A stretch of DNA of 64,000 bases, taken from NCBI GenBank assembly GCA_002794785.1, contig NBBA01000011.1:1116001-1180000 (forward strand), in the 5' to 3' direction. The DNA is from Coniferiporia sulphurascens. Taxonomy: Eukaryota > Basidiomycota > Agaricomycetes > Hymenochaetales > Hymenochaetaceae. The position numbers and the translations under genes are program-made. Shown piece by piece: positions 1 through 10,855 of the stretch. The stretch's first letter is position 1, and each line of letters starts with the position of its first letter. The notes under the pieces are model-generated. The model did no database searches. It saw only the letters and a program-made list of their open reading frames with translations, and was not told where the DNA came from.

Positions 1-240
1 GACGTAATGTCCCCCTTGAACACAAATGTCTGCCTTGCCAACCGATACTGGCATGGGTAAACTGAGAGGGGCAGAAATACTTGAGCCACGTTTCAGAACA
101 AGCTTGTCATCCAATGCTGGGTCACCAATGCAGGGGGAGACATTCACTTCCAAATCAACACCAGGAACCATACCCTCATCAATGCCCAAGAAAACAAGAA
201 CGTGAAACAAGTTTTCATGATGCTTGGCGACATAACACAT
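1..240 (-). CDS. Unrecognised partial coding region, runs off the left edge
   Basis: Reading the minus strand from an ATG at 238-240, the frame stays open for all 80 codons to the window edge. Residue composition looks protein-like (…HHENLFHVLVFLGIDEG…). The bases just upstream on the minus strand (about 247-292) begin GTTAG and end in CAG, so this may be an internal exon rather than the gene start. I do not recognise the family; its repeat-rich surroundings suggest a transposon-associated or accessory gene. The neighbouring degenerate coding stretch (296-720) is probably part of the same gene. Confidence 0.35.
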   Translation of the reverse strand, partial: MCYVAKHHENLFHVLVFLGIDEGMVPGVDLEVNVSPCIGDPALDDKLVLKRGSSISAPLSLPMPVSVGKADICVQGGHYV

Positions 241-295
241 GGTGAAATCTGACAATAGCACGATGACGGAATCAGTCAAAGTCAGAAACTAACCT

Positions 296-720
296 GAACG
301 AACACCTACTTCTCTCTATATTGACATTGTCTGCCGATGATTATGAGTGTCGCAATGGAGACCCCAAACGACCCAAGGACGGGATGGGCCATGCAAGAGG
401 ACGTGCGGAAAGATTTAAGCTCCTCTTTCCCGATAATCTGAAATTCAATTTGTTTGATTTCGAATTGTCCGGCGAAGGTGAAGACTTAGAGCTTTGGGAA
501 GGAGGAGGCTCCTTGACAATCTCTGACAGGATTAGTAAGGCATTTGTGTCTTGCTGGAGCTCTGTGGGGAATTGCTCATTAGTGAACTCCGGGAGTGTAA
601 GGAGTGCATCGGAGCTCCCTTGACTTGACGTTGTTCAAGATGCTGCTCAAGAAATTCACCCTTTGCACAGCCCAGACCTTTCATGAATAAATTCATACAC
701 CCCCTGATGCTGGCTTACAG
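296..720 (-). pseudogene. Degenerate coding-like stretch, probably the 5' part of the 1-240 gene
   Basis: On the minus strand a frame beginning near 685 (MKGLGCAKGEFLEQHLEQ) and a second frame near 620-330 (…SSDALLTLPEFTNEQF…, then a Ser/Pro-rich linker) read as one protein interrupted by a frame change around 615. A TAA follows near 328. The open length and composition are better than chance, but no family is recognised. Read as a decayed or frameshifted upstream exon of the partial gene at 1-240. A plus-strand ORF over the same bases (321-623) looks like its shadow. Confidence 0.3.
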
Positions 721-757
721 CCCTCCATTTCCAGTTTCTATCCTTTTTTGTTTGAAT

Positions 758-960
758 GATTATAATTCCATTGAAAGATATAGCCCTCCCTTATAATCCC
801 TTATATTCCCACAAAGGTTCTGCACAAAAGATTATACGTCCATAAAAGGAAGGATTCACCCTCATGAGCCCTTATAATCTTGCAAGGCTCTGTGCAAGTG
901 ATTATAATGCCATTTACAAGATATACACCCCCTTATATTCCCAAATAATCATTACATCAA
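758..960. repeat. Degenerate ~71-bp tandem repeat, three units
   Basis: Three units start with GATTATA at 758, 830 and 900. Units 1 and 3 share a core of the form GATTATAAT-CCATT-AAGATATA-CCC-CTTATATTCCC; units 1 and 2 share CAAGG-TCTG-GCA before the next GATTATA. The tract is AT-rich and noncoding. It may be the remains of a mobile-element end or a minisatellite. Confidence 0.55.
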
Positions 961-1080
961 CATTATATTGTATTGCCAATAATTCTGAGAAGTTATAATG
1001 GTTTATATACTCGTTTTATTTGGCACCATCCTCATAATCCCCATAAGGAATATAAGTGTTTAAAAAATTTCGCGATGAAT

Positions 1081-1326
1081 TAGTTACGCCGCACCCAATG
1101 GAAGGTGTTTCCCATGAATCCCATCACCCATTTCGCCTTTGGAAAAAAGTCACTTATTGTTAGTGCTGATGTTTCTTATACTGCGCCTTCATAGTTTGCG
1201 TGTACATTCAGCATCGTAAGTACTCAAAATTACAGCCTGCGCCGGACTTATCAAATAAATCAACGGGTGGTGTTTTTTTATTTTGGGTGACGGGAAACAC
1301 CTTCCGGTTTGGGGTGCGTAGCGAAT
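1081..1326. mobile_element. Small element with ~33-bp terminal inverted repeats (MITE-like)
   Basis: The left end (1081-1113) and the reverse complement of the right end (1291-1326) share an imperfect match that includes the exact 13-mer GGAAGGTGTTTCC, flanked by GCCGCACCC versus GCACCCC; further inside, ATCACCCA pairs with GTCACCCA. Total size is about 245 bp with no ORF. A target-site duplication is not clear. This fits a short non-autonomous DNA transposon, superfamily undetermined. Confidence 0.5.
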
Positions 1327-2273
1327 CAAATCTACCTGTGATTGGTGCGTCGGAGTTTGAACCCTTCTCGCGCTAACTCATCTTCTTCGTTGTCTGTCTA
1401 TCAGATGCATAAATAATTCTCTCCTCCAAACGCTCGGATCCCAGAATCGTTGTATATCTCCTAGCGTGGCGAAATTTATGACTGATAGTTAGATATACAG
1501 GCCGTAATGCTCCTGATGAAGCAAGACCAAAGCCCGGGACTACACGTATGTCCGTGAGAGGCTTCTTGACCTGAACCACGCAGCCTCGCAGCCGCTGAGA
1601 TGCCGAGCCTGCCGGATGTACCACATCGCTGTGTCCTTGTCCTCAAACTACCTTAATGAGTTACTTTGTACTCGGTTTATATCGCAACGCGGGACACCTA
1701 AGGCATACTACATCCTCTACGTAAGTTATTCTCAACCTTGTTTTAGCTTCGAATCATTGGATAGGTTTAATTGTTCGGTTGATATTGGCGCCGCAGCGGC
1801 CGCACAAGACTATTCCAATCCTTTCCTTTGGCTTGCCATGAATATGTCTTGGAACCACTCTTGGAACCACTCAACGTAGGCGACCAGCCGGCTTCCCTGC
1901 ATCTACGTCTCCTTTCCTGTTTCTAATCGGCTGGATTTTCGATTTGCGTGCCGTTAGCGCCGGTACAGAAGCATTGTATCGCACAGACGGGAGAATATCA
2001 CGACTCATAAAGGGAAGTCGATATGATTGCCTCAAATGTTTAATTAAAACGAAGGTCGTTATGGGGGACACTGAAAATCGGTTCCGCGTACTTTCCAATC
2101 TGACTTTTACATGTTCTCCGCGTACATTTGACGTCAGCCAGTCGCATGTCTGCACATGAGGGCTGGCTCCGTACGAGAAAACACATCTTGGAGCATAAAA
2201 GACGGGGGCGAAGTGCAGGTACGAACAGCACAATTGGTCAAGCCCCTTCAAGTCAGCCAGCTCCTCCTTTGAG
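1327..2273. other. Intergenic, no gene supported
   Basis: Open frames on both strands here (for example a 240-codon minus-strand frame, 1871-2593) overlap the first exon of the oxalate decarboxylase in antisense and have no recognisable domain. I take the stretch as upstream region of that gene. Confidence 0.4.
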
Positions 2274-4519
2274 ATGTTCAACCCACGTCTTTTGTACCTC
2301 TTCATGCTTGTGTCTATGGTGTTAGGGGCGCCTGCGTCTGACGGTACGTACTCCTCACTTTTTTCTGCGGTGATACATGATGTCTCAATGACGTTGTCGA
2401 TTTCTTCCATATCGCCAGACAAGCGGACTGTATCTGCGCATGGCAGCCTCGTCTCCTCTGCTCCGCCACAATTAGCGACTGTATTGCCTGCTAGCGACGC
2501 CTTGAACAATCCAGTCTGGCCCCAGGATACGACTAAGACTCCTGAACCTATCAACGGGGATTTGGGTGCTACTGTTCTCACTCCTGATGACATTCAGTTC
2601 GACCGGCAAAATCCCGACCTTTTCGCTCCTCCTACGACGGACCAGGGAATTATGTGCGTTATAATTTATTTTTCAAGTTTTAGAAAGGACTATGCATGAA
2701 CTGACTCTGAGCTGTTTGTTATTTCTTAGTCCGAATGCAAAATGGCCGATGGCTTTCAGTTCTAACAAGCTTTATACGGGTGGTTGGGCCCGGCAGCAGA
2801 ATTGTCAGTGCAACCTGGAGTTTTTTTACTTCACCACTTACTGAAATTCATATCAGTGGATGTGTTTCCCATTGCTAAGAAGATGTATGTAGACAATTTG
2901 CATCTGTAGGGAAATACTAACGATGTATCGACAGGGCGTCCGTCCAAATGCGGCTGGAAGCTGGAGCCGTCCGGTAAGTCCCGATGATGTTAAATCGTGT
3001 ATGCTGACCTGACTTCACACAAGCGAGCTTCATTGGCACTCTACCGCGGAAGTAAGTAATAAATCTTTCAAGTATAGTCATGGGCTCATTCTAGCAATCG
3101 CCAATCTAGTGGGCGTACGTTCTCAAGGTCTACCTCTAGTGATTATATTTCTGTCAGAGTACTCCTAATGTTTTGGGAATTTAACCGCAGGGAACTACCG
3201 TCGTCACTTCCGTCAATTCCGATGGTCAAGTTTACACTGGCGCAGTGGTGAGTTTACACTGGCTTTTGACAGTTGATTCACTACTCAATCCAGTTTAAAG
3301 GAGGAAGGTGATCTTTGGTACTTCCCTGCTGGTACCCCGCACTCGCTCCAAGCTACGGATGATGACCCCGAGGGCACCGAGTTTCTTCTGGTTGGTATTT
3401 TATTTCCCCCCATGAGGAAGCGATGATTCCAAGTGCGTTTCAGGTGTTCGATGATGGCGCATTCAGTGAAGAATCGTCATTCCAATTGACTGATTGGACG
3501 GCGCACATCCCAAAGGAGGTGCTAGCGAAGAACTTCCAGCTCGATGCCTCGGTCTTCGATCACATTCCGTCCAAGGAGCTATATATGTTCCCTGCAGGTA
3601 AACACTGTAGTCTAATAAAGTAAGCTGGATCTAACAGAAACCATGCAGTTCCTCCGACAGATGACGAACAGGCACCAGAGGACGATGCAGGTGACGTCCC
3701 TCACCCTAATACGTACAAGCTTTCAAAGGCACCTGCTACACCCCTATCGGGTGGTTCAATGAAAATATTCGATCCAAGCGTGTTTAGTATCGCCACCAAA
3801 ATTGTTGGAGCTTTGGTTACAGTAGAACCTGGGGCGATGAGGTGCGTATAATGTTCGTGAGTCTTGGCTACGTAACTCATTAGAGCATAATAGGGAACTT
3901 CATGTGAATGACAGTATGATTTGGATTGCGTTCTTTCCTTTCTGACAACGATTACAGTGGCACCCTACTCAACCCGAATGGGATTACATTTTGTATGGTC
4001 TTGCTTATCCTTTATCGTTCGCTGATGACCAAACTTAATTAGAACTGGCCAAGGCCGTATGACCATCTTCGCTGCTCACTCGAATGCCAATACGTACGAC
4101 TACCGCGTACGCTCTCTGTTTGCTATCTTATAATAGCCGAACTAACACATTGATATATAGGCCGGTGATATCGGTTTGTGCACCTCTTCTCATGTCAAGG
4201 AAGTTGTTCTAATCTCGTAACAATCAAGGCTACGTTCCCCCGGCGTACGGGCACTACATAGAGAATACAGGCAACACCACGCTGAAATATTTAGAGCTCT
4301 TCACCTCTGGTAAATCTATGGACTTTCTTGCGACGAAGACGCCCTATCGCTAACTATGAGTTTGTCTACAATATAGATGTAGTAGAGGATATCAGCTTAC
4401 AGCAGTGGCTTGCGCTTACACCTCCTGCGCTTGTCAAGGCTCACCTGGGCCTCGACGACGCGTCAATTAAGCAACTCAACAAGACAAAACAGTATGTTGT
4501 CAAACAGAGCTCTAAGTAG
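2274..4519 (+). CDS. Oxalate decarboxylase, secreted bicupin enzyme
   Basis: Converts oxalate to formate and CO2 using Mn in two cupin domains; such fungal enzymes are secreted or cell-wall bound and control oxalate and pH. The start at 2274 gives a hydrophobic signal peptide (LLYLFMLVSMVLG), then the family's N-terminal pattern GDLGATVL and DRQNPDLFAPPTTD. After splicing many short introns, cupin 1 reads ELHWHSTAEW...YFPAGTPHSLQ and cupin 2 reads ELHWHPTQPEW...RMTIFAAHSNANTYDY and IGYVPPAYGHYIENTGNTTL, giving all metal-binding His and Glu in both halves. The C-terminus has LTPPALVKAHLGL, as in characterised fungal enzymes, and stops at 4517-4519. Intron borders were inferred by eye, so exon edges are approximate. 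No break was seen. It stands alone next to the kinase cluster. Confidence 0.9.
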
Positions 4520-5089
4520 ATGTGTTTCCAGGATACGCAAAAATGATGGATATGACGGGAATGAATGCGGGGATGGATGCGGACACGACACTTTTGATGT
4601 TTAATGTAGTAGAAAACAAGGGATCCGAGGTACATGTTAAGTTAAGCTATTGGATATGAGCAGACTGGAGATTCTTTTTATAAGCTACGATGTAGTTGTT
4701 TCAACCATGTAGAGTTTTGTCGATTTCCTTCAAGATTTTACGTCTCCTCGATCCAATACTGCTGCTCTTCTTCCTCCTGGGATGGTCACGCTGACATAAA
4801 TAAGCGCGCTCTTCGTGTATTTGGGAAAAAGTGAAACCCCGATAGGCGTCGGCGGTTGTGGCTGGCACTTGCTCCAGATTACTATAAGTTGCCCCTCTTT
4901 ATGTATGGCTTTTATCGCTTTAGGAACTATTTTGATGAATGAAAAAAGCAATGCCCTTATGAACTGAAGATATTATCATCTCTAAGCATCCTCGGCTTCT
5001 GTGGTGGACTAGGTCGGAAACTAAGTAGTAAAACCCTTTCTGAAGTACGTAATCAAGATTCATGATGCCGTGGGAGAAACATACACGAC
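4520..5089. other. Intergenic spacer
   Basis: 3' flank of the oxalate decarboxylase and 5' flank of kinase copy A. Short minus-strand frames (4730-5171) have no recognisable domain. I see no repeat or RNA gene. Confidence 0.4.
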
Positions 5090-5097
5090 CACGTGAC
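5090..5097. promoter_or_regulatory. CACGTGAC motif upstream of kinase copy A
   Basis: CACGTGAC lies 80 bp before the copy A ATG (5170), inside GACCACGTGACG. It corresponds to the GTCAC(G/A)TGAC palindrome found upstream of the other copies, and the flanks (GTGGGAGAA upstream, TTGAAA downstream) also match the copy B promoter. It is an E-box type bHLH target; use in vivo is inferred. Confidence 0.5.
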
Positions 5098-5169
5098 GTA
5101 TTGAAACCTGAGCCTCTCGCATTCGCGTACCCGAAAATCCGGTCCTTACTCACCGAACAACTAACAATC

Positions 5170-8100
5170 ATGTCTTCTGCTAATACTCGCTCAAAACGGC
5201 CACGTCCCAGAGCTCACCCAGGACCTCGTCAAGCCAACTTCTGATAGTCAAAACGACTCGGACGAACCTTCTCGCTCAATTCCAAACTACAACAGATATT
5301 ACAAAGCCACGCATTACAGATAAAGCTTCACGCACAGACAAGACGTCACGTCTTGGTCCAATGCCGATTTCGGAGTTTCTAGATACCTTTCCTTCCTAGG
5401 CGTCGTGGTCTGCCAGAAATTGCTGCACGTCCGCCACATATTTTCGACGCATTTACAACGACGCAATCCGCATTGTCAACAAGAAAGCAAGAAAGGAGAT
5501 GCGTGTGCGTGAGAAAGAGATGTACCAGCCTTTCGTAAGCCGACCACTGCATTTTCTTCCGCGTTCCTAACTGATACTCCTATGATAGATTGAGTGTATG
5601 GGTGAACTCAAGCTAACTTCTTTGGAGTTCGTGAACTCGAGTACACATGGTGATGAAGACTGGGTAATCGAAGGCCTCAAGCCCGACGTGTCAGTATACA
5701 GGAAGGGGTCAAGTATAAGTGGAACACGTTTTCTGAGATGGAGCTCCTCGTTGAATTCAAGCCTCATCGAGACGATAATCCCTTCGAAAAGTGTTTCGAA
5801 CAGTTCCTCCGGGTCTGAGAGCTTCTTCGTCAAGAAGTCTGAGGTATCGGCTCAACAGATTCTAGGCAAATGGTATCGTATGCCGTTGCGCTTCTAGGCA
5901 GCAGCTTCCGGACCACGCATTCTCTGTCCTCGTTCTCGGCGACATTGCACGAATCATCCGCTGGGACAGGGCTGGTGCCATTGTTACTGAGCCTACGAGT
6001 ACACTAAAGACTCGACTTGCTTTGCAGAGTTCTTTCGCCGCTTTGACCAGCTCACACCGGAGCAGCGTGGGCACGACACGACTGTCAGCATTCCAACGTC
6101 TGAAGAGTTGTAACCAAGGCAAGAGTAGCTTTTGAATCGCAAAAGGAAGTTGCGAAGAATGATGAAGATTTGCGATCACTTTGCGACACAATTCTGGATC
6201 AGACCCTATACAAAGTTTGTGGTACAGAAAGATGATGGCTCGGAGCCTTCATACTTTATAGGGCCGATGCCCGAGCGCAAGTCACTTTCTCTTGTCGGGC
6301 GTGCATCTCGAGGAAGTCCTGTCTGTGACCTGAAGACGGGCCGTATCTGCTATCTGAAAGACACATGGAGGATTGAGTCGTCGCGTCTGACGAGAGAAGG
6401 CAAGATGTATGAGAAACTTCATACACACAATGTGCCACGTATTGCACCCCTCGTCGATGAAGGCGATGTGCGGAATGTGGAGAAAGACCGAAGCTCCGTA
6501 TGACGCCGGAACGCGGAAACCTTTGTTGCAAGACATCACAAACATTCAGACCGACGATAAATCCTCCCGCGATGCTAACACCTCTTTCTGGTGACAACGT
6601 TTTGACTACGCAGCTGTATGAAGAGCCCCTCCGGTGTGAGGACTCCGCAGCTATACCGTCTGACAATAGCGGTAGTGGTAGCCGCGTTGCTCAGAATACG
6701 TCGAGGTCGAGACCTCCGTCTTCAACCTCCCAGGGGATTTGTCACTTAGTATCTAACCTCCAGGTTGACAGGTGTCATGACTTAATAGGTGCAGCTGATC
6801 ATGGTCCTCTGGATGCCATTGTAGTGCCCGCGTTCCTTTCCTGAATATTGATGCGCGTCCGACGCGATCCAATGTGCAAGTGCAATCGACCATTCACACA
6901 ACTGTATGCGAATAGGTCGTGGGTATTCCGACCGCAAGGAGGAAGACGGCGTCTACAAGGCTACATACACTACAGATTAGTCCTCGGGACAGTCGGACGC
7001 GAATTGACCAGTTTCAGGTCGACGAAGGAGATGCTGACTGCCGTTACGGATGCCATGGAAGGTCTGTCGTCCGGATGCCATTTGAAATTTAATACTAATA
7101 TTTTCTTTTGGAAATCAGCTCATGGGAAAGCGTATGAGGACGCAGACGTGTTGCACTGTGATATCAGCCCTGGGAATATCCTGATAACTGAAGAGGGCAG
7201 GGGAATTTTGATTGACTGGGATCTCTCGGAAGGGATGCATGAGCAGGGAGTGATTCACCATGGCAGGACGGTGGGCATCCTCACTGAACATAGTCCATTT
7301 AACCTCCTGATCTCATTTGCAGGGAACATGGCAATTCATTTCAGCTGCGCTGCTCGTGGATTCACGAGGGAAGCAACACACGTATGCAGATGACTTGGAG
7401 TCGTTCCTGCACGTTATCACTTACATATGCGTACGCTACACACCCTCGACCTACAATGCGGTGAGACTTGGAGCTTCTTGAGGATGTTTGACGAAGACAT
7501 CGAATCCATTGCACCTGATGGGATTACCACTGGCGGAACCTCGAAACGGGGAGCGTTCTCGACGAGAAGCTATATTCCGGATGATCTAATATTCCGTGAT
7601 CGTCCAAAACTCCACACTCTCTTAAAAGAGTTTTCTCATTTGTTTCATGTCATCTACTCGGGTAGCGAGTTCACGCTTGATAGACTGGATACGCGAAATG
7701 GGAACGAAGAGACGGATGAGGAGTATCTGTGCTTGCTAGCAAAACTAGAGAAGAGGAAGGCAAAGAAGAGAGATCGGATGCACAAATGGTCTGGAGGCGG
7801 CTCGATAGCTTCGAGGATATTAACAAAAACGCTCGGCGACAGGGACGCGTGGCCGAAGGACGACAAGCCACAGCTCATGTTTATTCACACACCATATGAT
7901 TGCCCTTCGGAGTTCATCGAAGCAGTTTTGGAGGGACGAACGGAGGGCTCTGTTAGGAAACGGTCAAGACAGCTCATGTCTTATACTTCCAGTTGTATGT
8001 CGGGGGCTACTAGTACGACAAGCACGGCAGACGGGCCATTCAAAGGCGAAAAGGTGCCAAGTATGCACGAATTGAATGAAGGTGATGGACATGCTATGGA

Positions 8101-8188
8101 TGGATGCGATGATGAGGGACCTCTGACGAAGAGGGTCAGGGCGCGCATGGGATTATTGGGGGGCGAAGCCCTCCAGTTATCCGGTTAA
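5170..8188 (+). pseudogene. FunK1-type protein kinase copy A, frameshifted
   Basis: Nearly identical in sequence to intact copy B but in the opposite orientation. Compared with B the frame breaks repeatedly: soon after the start (stop near 5242), near 5735, near 5870, near 6000, near 6110 and near 6490, among others. Recognisable pieces remain in order: VGPMP-type N-terminus lost in frame, SLEFVNSS...GLKPDVSVYRKG (5600-5720), [20 protein letters not shown] (6298-6355), the catalytic loop [12 protein letters not shown] and LIDWDLSEG (7150-7230), the HKWSGGG segment and the Lys/Arg-rich tail (7780-8188). The protein cannot be made as one piece, so it is called a pseudogene. A few breaks could be sequence error, but the number argues for real decay. 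Confidence 0.8.
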
Positions 8189-8547
8189 GGGCCTCCAAAA
8201 AGCTAGATTAGTCAGCAAGGCGTGGTGGCTGTGTGGCCCCCCCCCCCCCCCGTGAGAACAAGCTCTTACCCCTCAAGCCAGCCTTAAAAGAAAGCTGTCC
8301 CTTGCTCAACTAGGATTAAGCCATGAGTCAAAGCTTTGCCTCTCCACTCTATGTGGGCTCCCCACATATATTAACATAGTTAAACTAGTAGAGTTTATAT
8401 TAAGTTAATGTATACATAGCATATTATTTTTGTTGATTGCACAGAGTGTGAGTATCCAGGTGAAGTCGCGGATGGCTGAAGCTTCTTTGCTTTAAGCACC
8501 CCTACATGAGTGCCTCTTAGTTCCAATTCTTCGTACACAAGTTGGCC

Positions 8548-8583
8548 ATTGAAGTTCGAGCTCAATGCCGAGGAGTTTGAAAA
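8548..8583 (+). repeat. Dispersed repeat shared with the copy C insert
   Basis: GAAGTTCGAGCTCAATGCCG followed by AG and GAGTTTGAA matches, in reverse complement, the right part of the 176-bp insertion in kinase copy C (15280-15323), with one mismatch in the first 22 bases and a short extra segment in the insert. This suggests one dispersed element family on both sides of copy B. Confidence 0.5.
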
Positions 8584-9101
8584 TTATCATAGCAACTTAT
8601 CTTGTTGTTTGCACGCCTGAGATATTTGTGAAGTGCATTTGCCAGTGCCCTGTAAGCCCAGGGCTCACTACTCCGACAACTACTTATTAAATAAATATAT
8701 CGAACAATATAAATAGTACGTGGTCATATGAACAACCACCTTACTAAGTGAACGATAACGCAACGATAACGCCATACGATATAGGAGCTAGATAGTTATA
8801 GTAGTACTAGCCCACGGAACATGTATATAAGGGGAGCTGGTCTCGCCCTAGAAATACATCAGTTTATGCTGATAACCCACCTTTGCCTCTACTCAACCAC
8901 TGCACCTCATCGTCTACCACAACGTGCGTAGATTTTAAGACTACTGGTACTCCAATGCGCACACTGGCAGATCCGACGCAGACCGCCAGGCCGGACACAC
9001 ACCATCGGACAGGACACAGTCCGACACACACTGTCAGACTGGACACAGACAGACGGAGCTAATCCTTGCACCAGCGGAGCCGATGCACTCGCTGCGCGTC
9101 A

Positions 9102-9117
9102 GACACATATATGTGTC
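9102..9117. repeat. Perfect 16-bp palindrome GACACATATATGTGTC
   Basis: The sequence equals its own reverse complement. It sits in a tract rich in CGGACAC and TGTCAGAC variants. It could be a protein-binding site or an element end; no function is assigned. Confidence 0.6.
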
Positions 9118-9240
9118 GGACTATTGCACATGTCCACCTGTCAGTCACCTGACCGGACCGACGGTCACATGATTGGAATTCCTCCAGACTGTACAGATCT
9201 ACACTTACATAATTCCCCTGCTATTCCTGTCCGCTTTCTG

Positions 9241-9327
9241 CACCTTTGTTGCCCCAGTCTATCTGACAGCAACAAAGGTGAGTAGTTATAGCATGGAATG
9301 TATGTAGTCTATCTGACAGCAACAAAG
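9241..9327. repeat. Hairpin plus 50-bp-spaced direct duplication
   Basis: CACCTTTGTT (9241-9250) pairs perfectly with AACAAAGGTG (9271-9280) across a 20-nt loop. In addition AGTCTATCTGACAGCAACAA, followed by AG, occurs at 9256-9277 and again at 9306-9327. The second copy is followed by CACCTTTGTC, rebuilding half of the hairpin. Confidence 0.6.
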
Positions 9328-9710
9328 ACACCTTTGTCCTTTCTGTCCTAGGCTGAACTTTAGTGTTGCCAACTCCTGGTTGGCTTCCACGCCCCAAGTT
9401 GCTGAATTCCCGGGCCAACAGTACTACTGTAATGGCCCGCTATAGGAAGTACGTAATGATCGTTATTTGTCAGCTTAGGAAACAGCGATCCTTTAGTGCA
9501 TCCACTTTAACAAGCCCTCAATCCCTTGCTTCGCCAGGGACTTACTTGCGAAGATTTTTTACTTTTTGGGAAGGCAGGGGAGGAAATGACCTAGAAAGGC
9601 TATTTTTACTCGGCAATCGCCAAAATGTGATTAGTAAAATTATTATTAACATTTTTACGGAAGCAGGTAGTGATCGTTTTTATTATACTAATAATATAAT
9701 ATATATCGTA

Positions 9711-10361
9711 TGACCACTCTTACAAACATTTTGTATTTTGACTCTACAGCACTCAAAATTTGACCAAATCAATATTGCTTTCACGAGATGGCTATCTTTA
9801 TGTCTATCAGTGTCTGTGAAGTTTTTCGTTATATATTTATAAGCAGAATCTCTCAGAATGATTGTCCCCCCACCTACAAACTTTTGTCATGGACTGTCAT
9901 GGCTATTTTTACACTCCGCTTGATAAGCGATTATGATGGTGTTGAGTTGCTTACCTGGAAACTGTAGTTGGAACCCAAAAACAGACAGTGCACCGGATGC
10001 ACTTTGTCACCCCCTTGTCACCCTTTTAGATTGTATGCTCTTTTTCTCTGCACCACAAACCTTTTCACACTCCGGAACAGCTCAGCAACCTACCTCAGCT
10101 TATATTAACTAAGTTCTAATAGCATTTATGCTGATTAATACATGCATTGTGCAAGCTGGGAGTCCCAAAAAGCTTACACTCACTAAGAAGATCAGTACTT
10201 TGGCAATAGCTCCATAATAAATCATTCGTTCAAGAGAAAATGAAACTAATATCATTAAACACTTCCTTTGATTGTAATTGAGCATTTACAGGGCTAGTTC
10301 AGTTGTGTGGAAGCTCAGACCTGAAATTTTGTAAGGGAGGTCCCCTTTGTAAGAGTGGTCA
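9711..10361. mobile_element. MITE with TA target duplication (Tc1/mariner-like)
   Basis: TGACCACTCTTACAAA at 9711-9726 is the exact reverse complement of the right end at 10346-10361. Both ends are flanked by TA (9709-9710 and 10362-10363), as expected for Tc1/mariner-type insertion. The 651-bp element carries no transposase frame, so it would need one in trans. The right subterminal region repeats TTGTAAG. TIR and TA are direct observations; the superfamily is inferred from the duplication. Confidence 0.7.
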
Positions 10362-10855
10362 TACAATAGTATAGGAATATATAGGATAGTTGGGTACACA
10401 ACCGGAAAGTGACTAGTGTGATAATGTACTTCTTAACATACACTCACATTCCTAACTTTATATAAAACTTTATGATGACCCCAGGTCAATTTTGCCCCTC
10501 TCTGAAGTTTAGCAGTTTAGCGGTGGTCCGTCGTCATTGACAGTCACACGTCTATTCATCGTAGGTGCATGACTCTTATTTACAGCGACTATAAGCTCTG
10601 ACGTGCGTAGCCACTGCATAAGCTGTGACTCGGAACTGTCGCCATTAACCCGTGCGCTTCCATTCTAGTATTGAAGTTTTCATTTCAATTTCAGAGAAAG
10701 CCTGACATCCCAGTCCGCAGTCTGAAGAACATCATCCACTGTGTAAGTGGATTCGCTAAAAACAGCGAGTTTGCAAACGTTGTGCTCCATCGTGCAGTTG
10801 GTAAATAGGAAGGTCAGTAGATACAAGATGAAATTATTAGTTTGAAAATCGAACT
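10362..10855. other. Spacer 3' of kinase copy B
   Basis: No gene, RNA or clear repeat seen. The segment probably contains the copy B 3' UTR and terminator. Confidence 0.4.

Larger units (their letters stand above)
8189..9710. other. Repeat-rich spacer between kinase copies A and B
   Basis: No gene supported. It holds a run of 15 C (8237-8251), a short stretch at 8548-8583 shared with the insert in copy C, a TATATAAGG box near 8824 in a stretch resembling a retrotransposon LTR promoter (unproven), a CGGACAC-rich tract (8970-9140), a perfect palindrome (9102-9117), a hairpin and a 50-bp-spaced duplication (9241-9327), and AT-rich DNA to 9710. Confidence 0.5.

Noticed and set aside
1871..2593. 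240-codon minus-strand open frame
   Set aside because: It is antisense to the first exon of the oxalate decarboxylase, has no domain and no splice partners.
8640..8935. Solo LTR of a Copia/Gypsy element (TGTAAG start, TATATAAGG box)
   Set aside because: No second LTR, primer-binding site or target duplication was found, so it is only mentioned as a possibility.
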